Shown here in pieces: positions 5,768-9,965 of a DNA stretch of 9,965 nt (positions within the stretch are counted from its first letter, which is position 1; every line of letters starts with the position of its first letter). The notes beneath the pieces are model-generated. The model ran no database searches. It saw nothing but the letters and a program-made list of their open reading frames with translations, and was not told where the DNA came from. The position numbers and the translations under genes were made by a program. Source of the DNA: Nitrospirae bacterium GWC2_56_14 (lineage in GTDB: Bacteria > Nitrospirota > UBA9217); NCBI GenBank assembly GCA_001803705.1, contig MHDY01000246.1, forward strand, positions 1 through 9,965, in the 5' to 3' direction.

Positions 5768-7102
5768 TCAGTTTGTTGTCATTGTTAAATGTTTAACATC
5801 CGCTTCAGTTATCCGCTTCTGTCCGGTCACGCATTCGTGGATGAGAGATTTGCGGTAGGCGAGGAGGGTGGAGATTTGCTGGTTGAGCGTTTCTTTCACT
5901 GCAAGAACGTCCTTTTCCTTGGCATCCAGATACTCGGCAATCTCTTCCTGCTCTTTTTTGGGAGGAAAGGCCGCAAAGTTTGTACCGATACGAACGTAAT
6001 TCAGGTTGAGCTGGGTACTCAGAACAGCTGACCGAAGCATGATACTCTTCATTGCTCTCATGAGGTAATAGAGATAGTCAAGGTTGGTTTTGTGGCCAGG
6101 AATCATACCGATCATGCTGTCTGGAAAGCAAGCCTCAAAATCTAGGATAGCCACGTCGCCAATGTTTGCAGCAATCGACATGACCAAAGTTCCACGCGGG
6201 AACCGCTTGCTCACGCTCAAACCAAGCTCGTTGAGGGTTTGCGAGTACGTCATAATGTATTTCTTTGCGGATGTGATATCTCCGGTTTGCACGAAGGGGT
6301 GGGGGCCATCGTAAAGAGCCGGGTCATTTCTGGGGCGATGAGTAAACTGGCCACGAACCAGACTACACATACGTTTGATTTGCTTTTCCTGCCAATGTTC
6401 CGGCACTTCGGTAAGCCAATCTAAACCGGAAGGCTTCTTTTTGACGTTTAAATCCAGTCCTTGGGTTACTACCTGGTGGATAATGGCTGCTGCAAGCGTA
6501 TCAAGCGTTTCAAGCTGTTGCCGTTTCGCCGCTACTGCCGCGTCAATTGCCACGCAACTGGTGTCCAGATAGGCGGCAATCCTTTGTTGCTCAGGCAGAG
6601 ACGGAAGCGGAACTTTGAGTCTTTCAATAACCCCCATGCCTATGTTTTGTTGCGTTCCAAATGACCAAGATAATTCAATCTGTTTTCTAAAAACTTCTGA
6701 GAGAAGCACATAAAAGACAAATTTATAGAAAGCAAGTCGTTCGTCGCATCGTATTAGTGCTAATGGAGACCAAATGCTAAACTCAAAATCTACATTAACA
6801 TAAGCAACATTCCCCGTTGTTGCTCCTGACTTTATGACGAATATGTCATTCTTTTGAGGTTTGCATTTGCGACAATATAGTTCGTGGAGTTCGGGGGAAA
6901 TGAACCCTCTTCGCAAGTTGAAATCAATTTGATTATTCTTGATTGCCTCAGCTGAAATAAATTGAATACCATCGTCATCAAGTTCGGGAGTCTCATGAGG
7001 CCCATCCGTTATCTTGACTGATACAAGTCGCTTGATGGCAGTTAACCCCCATTCAGCAGGGATCTCGCCGATCCAAGGCTCTTTAAGTTGAGAAAAAGTC
7101 AT
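5768..7102 (-). CDS. hsdS: Type I restriction-modification specificity subunit HsdS, two target-recognition domains
   Basis: HsdS (444 residues) chooses the DNA target for both methylation and cleavage. It has the usual two-repeat build: TRD1 at about 10-165 (opening with WIGEIPAEWGL), a first conserved helix at about 168-212 (PLPSLPEQQRIAAYLD), TRD2 at about 228-380 (opening with WLTEVPEHWQ), and a second helix at about 382-426 (KKEQEEIAEYLDAKE, then LLAYRKSLIHECVTGQK). Both repeats are complete, so a bipartite, probably asymmetric site is expected; its sequence cannot be read from the protein. The start overlaps the hsdM stop as ATGA, a standard coupling arrangement. The part coding for TRD1 (6661-6960, residues about 48-147) is about 36% GC, far below hsdM, which is consistent with domain exchange by recombination. 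Confidence 0.96.
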   Translation of the reverse strand: MTFSQLKEPWIGEIPAEWGLTAIKRLVSVKITDGPHETPELDDDGIQFISAEAIKNNQIDFNLRRGFISPELHELYCRKCKPQKNDIFVIKSGATTGNVAYVNVDFEFSIWSPLALIRCDERLAFYKFVFYVLLSEVFRKQIELSWSFGTQQNIGMGVIERLKVPLPSLPEQQRIAAYLDTSCVAIDAAVAAKRQQLETLDTLAAAIIHQVVTQGLDLNVKKKPSGLDWLTEVPEHWQEKQIKRMCSLVRGQFTHRPRNDPALYDGPHPFVQTGDITSAKKYIMTYSQTLNELGLSVSKRFPRGTLVMSIAANIGDVAILDFEACFPDSMIGMIPGHKTNLDYLYYLMRAMKSIMLRSAVLSTQLNLNYVRIGTNFAAFPPKKEQEEIAEYLDAKEKDVLAVKETLNQQISTLLAYRKSLIHECVTGQKRITEADVKHLTMTTN

Positions 7103-9075
7103 TGTGTCAACCTTGCCAACATTTTCTCCGCTTCCTTCTCCAACCGCCAGAACTCCGCTAACAGCTCATTCGCAGGCGTCGGCGGCTGATAACGGTAGAA
7201 ATACTTGTTCGGCAAAATCTCGTAGCCGAGCTGGGCACTGTCGGCCCAGCGGATGACTGGCTTGCCGATTTCGCGCTTCAGGAATTCCTCGATATTCTCA
7301 CCATGAGGGATGTATTCATCATCCTTGACGTAGTGGCGGTGGGTCCACTCGACCGAAAGGATCTCTGACTTATTCTCCCGCAACTCCTTGTACTTCTTGG
7401 CAGCGTTGTCTTTTGGGGTAAGAAGCAGAGTGCTGGTTGTCTCGTCTTTGAACCGGACACGAAAAGTCTGCTCGCTGTCGTAAAACTCCTGTTCTTTTTT
7501 CAAGTTAGCAGCAGTAAACGCCTTTTCGTAAGGCTCAGCAACAATCGCTGGTTTGTCATGCTCATCACTCTGCCAGAAAACTACGCTCACCTTGTGGAAG
7601 GCAAAATCGGTGGTTTTGAACAGCTTCACATCCTCATCCGCATACTCGCTAGCCCAGCCCTCCCGGTAACGCTCCTCGATCCAGCCCCGGTGGGCGTCGG
7701 TGATCCGGTTGCGCTTGTTGCCGAAGGATTTAGGCTCCTTCTCGAACTGCTTGCGAGCGTCGATCAGCATCACCAGTCCCTTGTGGGATGCGGGCTTCTC
7801 GTTTCTGAGCAGCCATACATAGGTAAAGATGCCGGTGTTGTAGAAGAGCTGGTCCGGCAGCATGACAATGGCGTCGAGCCAGTCATTCTCCAGAATCCAG
7901 CGGCGGATTTCGCTCTCGCCCGAGCCGCAGTCGCCGTTACTGAGCGGTGAGCCGTTGAAGATGATGGCGATGCGGCTGCCCCCTTTTTCCGGCGGCTGCA
8001 TCTTTGCCAGCATGGTCTGAAGGAAGAGCAGCGCGCCGTCGTTGACGCGGGGCATACCGGCCTTGTAGCGGGTCTTAGCTAGCTTCTTGGCCTCGGTCTC
8101 GTAGCCGTCCTTGCCGCCCCAGGTGACGCCGAAAGGTGGATTGCTGAGCATAAAGTCAAAATGGAAGGTGCTCTCGGGTAGTTGGTCGCCCGGTTCCTTG
8201 CTCTCTTTTTCGTGGGGAATAAGCGAATTGCCGAGAAAAACCTTGGCCTGCCGGTCGCTCTTGATCAGCAGGTCGGCCTGGCAGATGGCGTAGTTGGTGG
8301 GGGAAAGCTCTTGACCGTGAACGGTGACAAACTTCTCAACCAGTTCTTTTTCCGCTTCGGTAGCTGCCCGGTCCAGCAGATGTTCCTTGGCCACTGACAG
8401 CATGCCGCCGGTGCCACAGGCCGGGTCATAGATGGCGATGTTCTTTTTTTCCGGTATGGGGATCTCCAGCAGCTCCACCATCAGGCGAATCACTTCGCGG
8501 GGGGTGAAATGCTCCCCGGCCTCCTCGCCGCTCTGCTCCGAAAACCGCCGCAACAACTCTTCGTAGATGTAGCCCATCTCCAGGTTGGAAAGGTGATCGG
8601 GACCTAAGTCAAGTTCCTTGTACTGGTTGAGGATCGGGGCTAAGCGGTTGTTCTTGACCATCTGGGTGATGGTAGCGCGGTAGTTGAAGTGCTCAATGAT
8701 GTCATCGACATTCTTGGAAAAACCGTTGATGTAGGCGCGGAAATTTGCTTCGAGGAGCGCCTGATCTTCCTGATAGACCTTGCGCAGGGTCCAGTCTGTT
8801 TGGTTGGAAAAAGGGGCCTGTTGCGGGTTTTGCTCCAGTTTTTTTACCAGCTCGTAGATTTCCTGCTCGGAGCGTACCGTCTTTTCTTCTCGCATTTTAG
8901 CGGCTTTATCCTCGCGCCACTTCAGCAACACGCACTCTAGTCGTCGGATGACGATAATCGGTAGGACAATGCTCTGGTATTCATAGGCCTTGAATTTGCC
9001 GCGCAGGCGTTCGGCGGACTTCCATATTTCATTGGCCAGATTGTCGAGTTTAGGTTTATTCAGAGAAAGGGACAT
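7099..9075 (-). CDS. hsdM: Type I restriction-modification DNA methyltransferase HsdM (N6-adenine)
   Basis: The product is 658 residues when started at MSLSLNKPKLDNLANEIW. HsdM transfers a methyl group from S-adenosylmethionine to adenine N6 in the target; with HsdS it forms the modification enzyme, and HsdR adds restriction. An N-terminal helical domain (about 1-180) precedes EHFTPREV (188-195), the SAM-binding motif I DPACGTGG (217-224) and the catalytic motif IV NPPF (312-315). The C-terminal part is long, with charged helical segments at about 520-600, placing it among the larger HsdM proteins. An upstream in-frame ATG at 9156 would add 27 residues, but it lies inside the terminator hairpin and upstream of the predicted transcription start, while the ATG at 9075 has a TGGAG Shine-Dalgarno five bases away. 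It is the first gene of the operon. Confidence 0.97.
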   Translation of the reverse strand: MSLSLNKPKLDNLANEIWKSAERLRGKFKAYEYQSIVLPIIVIRRLECVLLKWREDKAAKMREEKTVRSEQEIYELVKKLEQNPQQAPFSNQTDWTLRKVYQEDQALLEANFRAYINGFSKNVDDIIEHFNYRATITQMVKNNRLAPILNQYKELDLGPDHLSNLEMGYIYEELLRRFSEQSGEEAGEHFTPREVIRLMVELLEIPIPEKKNIAIYDPACGTGGMLSVAKEHLLDRAATEAEKELVEKFVTVHGQELSPTNYAICQADLLIKSDRQAKVFLGNSLIPHEKESKEPGDQLPESTFHFDFMLSNPPFGVTWGGKDGYETEAKKLAKTRYKAGMPRVNDGALLFLQTMLAKMQPPEKGGSRIAIIFNGSPLSNGDCGSGESEIRRWILENDWLDAIVMLPDQLFYNTGIFTYVWLLRNEKPASHKGLVMLIDARKQFEKEPKSFGNKRNRITDAHRGWIEERYREGWASEYADEDVKLFKTTDFAFHKVSVVFWQSDEHDKPAIVAEPYEKAFTAANLKKEQEFYDSEQTFRVRFKDETTSTLLLTPKDNAAKKYKELRENKSEILSVEWTHRHYVKDDEYIPHGENIEEFLKREIGKPVIRWADSAQLGYEILPNKYFYRYQPPTPANELLAEFWRLEKEAEKMLARLTQ

Positions 9076-9080
9076 TCGGG

Positions 9081-9085
9081 CTCCA
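9081..9085 (-). promoter_or_regulatory. Ribosome binding site that fixes the hsdM start at 9075
   Basis: The minus strand reads TGGAG, then five bases, then ATG. It supports the shorter HsdM start against the in-frame ATG at 9156. Confidence 0.65.
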
Positions 9086-9106
9086 GTTGGGGAAACATAA
9101 TGACGT

Positions 9107-9135
9107 CTTATAGCAAAATGAAGGATTAATTGCCA
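9107..9135 (-). promoter_or_regulatory. Extended -10 promoter for the hsd operon
   Basis: On the minus strand the -10 box TATAAG (9112-9107) is preceded by TG one base upstream (TGCTATAAG), the extended -10 pattern. A weak -35, TGGCAA (9135-9130, three of six matches), stands 17 bp away. Transcription would begin near 9100 with a leader of about 25 bases to the hsdM ATG. It is the only good candidate I see in the gap, and it places the whole hsdM-radC operon under its own promoter. Confidence 0.55.
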
Positions 9136-9142
9136 TACAAAC

Positions 9143-9172
9143 AAAGAGAGCAACATTGCTGCCGCTCTCTTT
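9143..9172 (-). terminator. Hairpin terminator after the copper ATPase gene
   Basis: A perfect 9 bp inverted repeat (AAAGAGAGC at 9143-9151 and GCTCTCTTT at 9164-9172) encloses a 12-base loop. On the minus strand the stem ends in TTT and runs into GTTTGTATGG, a broken T-tract. It lies 56 bp beyond the stop of the copper-ATPase gene and just upstream of the hsd promoter. The T-tract is imperfect, so termination may be partial. Confidence 0.6.
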
Positions 9173-9227
9173 GGTATAGCCTACGATTTAATAAATTACT
9201 CATAGCCTTGAATGTAATTTCAGTTAA

Positions 9228-9965
9228 TCAGAGCTGTTTTTCCACCCGCCTGAGCAGGATCGAATTCAACACCACCGAGACCGAAGAAAAAGCCATGGCC
9301 AGACCTGCGTATTCCGGTTTTAGTGTTATGCCGTAGTGGGAAAACAGTCCGGCTGCGACCGGGATGCCGAGGATGTTGTAGAACAGGGCCCAGAACAGGT
9401 TCTGCTTGACCTTGACCAGTGTGGCCCGGCCGATCCTGATGGCGCGGACCACATCCAGCAGGTCGTCCCGCATCAAGACGATGTCGCCGGTTTCCTTGGC
9501 CACGTCCGTGCCGCCGCCGATGGCGATGCCGATCTCGGCCTGGGCCAGGGCAGGGGCGTCGTTGATGCCGTCGCCGACCATGCCGGTGATGAAGCCTTGT
9601 TGCTGGTACTCCTTGACCACCTGCTGTTTGCGGCCCGGCAGCACCTCGGCCTCGAAGGTGTCAACCCCAACCTGGCGCGCCACGATCTCGGCCACGTCGG
9701 TATGGTCACCGGTAATCATGCAGGTCCGGATACCCATCTGCTTCAGTTCTGCCACGGCCTTTTTCGAGCCGGGCTTGAGTCTGTCGCTAAAGGCGGCGAT
9801 GCCTACCAGGGTTGTGCCGGCCGCCACGTAGATCAAAGATTTGCCGGCTCCAGCCAGTTCCTTGGCCTTGTCCGCCAATGACTTCAGGTTGACCCCTTCT
9901 TCCTCCATCAGGCGTTCATTGCCTACTGCCAGGCGAAATCCGCCGTAGCTGCAGGTGATGCCGTA
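9228..9965 (-). CDS. copA: Cu(+)-exporting P1B-type ATPase, C-terminal 245 residues (cut by right edge)
   Basis: The frame is open to the right edge, so the N-terminus with the metal-binding domains, the CPC segment and the DKTGT phosphorylation site lie outside the window. Seen here, numbered from the edge: the end of the nucleotide-binding domain (GGFRLAVGNERLM), the P-domain TGD motif (85-87), GDGINDAPAL (131-140) and GTDVAKETGD, then the last two membrane helices. TM7 carries the Y-N pair (about 196-197) and TM8 the M-A-F-S-S pattern (about 224-228); together these are the residues typical of the Cu(+)-transporting P1B-1 subgroup. The pump would move Cu(+) or Ag(+) out of the cytoplasm across the inner membrane. 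It ends in RRVEKQL with stop at 9228-9230. It looks functionally unrelated to the restriction operon and is probably the flanking host gene. The symbol is given by subgroup, not by comparison. Confidence 0.92.
   Translation of the reverse strand, partial: YGITCSYGGFRLAVGNERLMEEEGVNLKSLADKAKELAGAGKSLIYVAAGTTLVGIAAFSDRLKPGSKKAVAELKQMGIRTCMITGDHTDVAEIVARQVGVDTFEAEVLPGRKQQVVKEYQQQGFITGMVGDGINDAPALAQAEIGIAIGGGTDVAKETGDIVLMRDDLLDVVRAIRIGRATLVKVKQNLFWALFYNILGIPVAAGLFSHYGITLKPEYAGLAMAFSSVSVVLNSILLRRVEKQL

Noticed and set aside
5768..7102. HsdS as a truncated or phase-variable half-subunit with inverted repeats
   Set aside because: Both TRDs and both conserved helices are complete in one open frame, and no second hsdS copy, inverted repeat or recombinase is present in the window.
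8444..8450. Seven-T run in hsdM (and another at 8839-8845) as phase-variation tracts
   Set aside because: Seven bases is too short for efficient slippage in most genomes, and the runs simply encode lysine pairs.
9076..9156. N-terminal extension of HsdM starting at 9156 with a hydrophobic stretch that looks like a membrane helix
   Set aside because: The extension overlaps a terminator hairpin and the predicted promoter, lies upstream of the likely transcription start, and HsdM is cytoplasmic. The ATG at 9075 has its own Shine-Dalgarno.
9336..9881. Plus-strand open frame of 181 codons opposite the copper ATPase
   Set aside because: Asp/His/Gly/Leu-rich shadow of conserved P-type ATPase motifs, including the antisense of GDGINDAPAL.

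Overview
This window is dominated by one minus-strand operon: a complete type I restriction-modification locus in the order hsdM - hsdS - [AAA ATPase - DUF4276/TOPRIM-like protein] - hsdR - radC (9075 down to 336). All genes, including the partial ones at the edges, are on the minus strand. GC is mixed: about 61% in a stretch of hsdM and about 36% in the first specificity domain of hsdS. The organism is probably a Gram-negative bacterium. The style of the proteins (a CopA-type copper pump, a Phd-type antitoxin, a full-length RadC) would fit a proteobacterium such as a Desulfuromonadales relative, but that is a weak inference and nothing here proves the taxon.

Layout from right to left, which is the direction of transcription. 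9965-9228: C-terminal 245 residues of a Cu(+)-type P1B ATPase, cut by the window edge. 9227-9076: a 152 bp gap with a hairpin that can end the copper-ATPase transcript, an extended -10 promoter and a good Shine-Dalgarno for hsdM. 9075-7099: HsdM methyltransferase. 7102-5768: two-TRD HsdS, overlapping hsdM by ATGA. 5745-4624: SMC/ABC-like AAA ATPase. 4622-3930: DUF4276 protein with a TOPRIM-like motif pattern, starting one base after the ATPase stop. 3922-1004: HsdR translocase/endonuclease. 998-336: full-length RadC. 335-107: a non-coding gap with a strong sigma-70-type promoter. 106-1: first 35 codons of a Phd/YefM-like antitoxin, cut by the left edge.

How it fits together: HsdM, HsdS and HsdR would form a DNA-methylating and restricting complex with a bipartite target set by the two TRDs of HsdS. 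The embedded ATPase plus TOPRIM-like pair has the architecture of two-gene abortive-infection modules (PARIS AriA/AriB, AbiL, RloA/RloB of Campylobacter hsd loci) and of the single-chain OLD/GajA nucleases. Its place inside the hsd operon suggests a second defence layer co-expressed with, and perhaps guarding, the restriction enzyme. RadC is last in the operon and only 5 bp from hsdR, so it is probably co-expressed too. No integrase, transposase, tRNA, CRISPR array or insertion sequence was seen.
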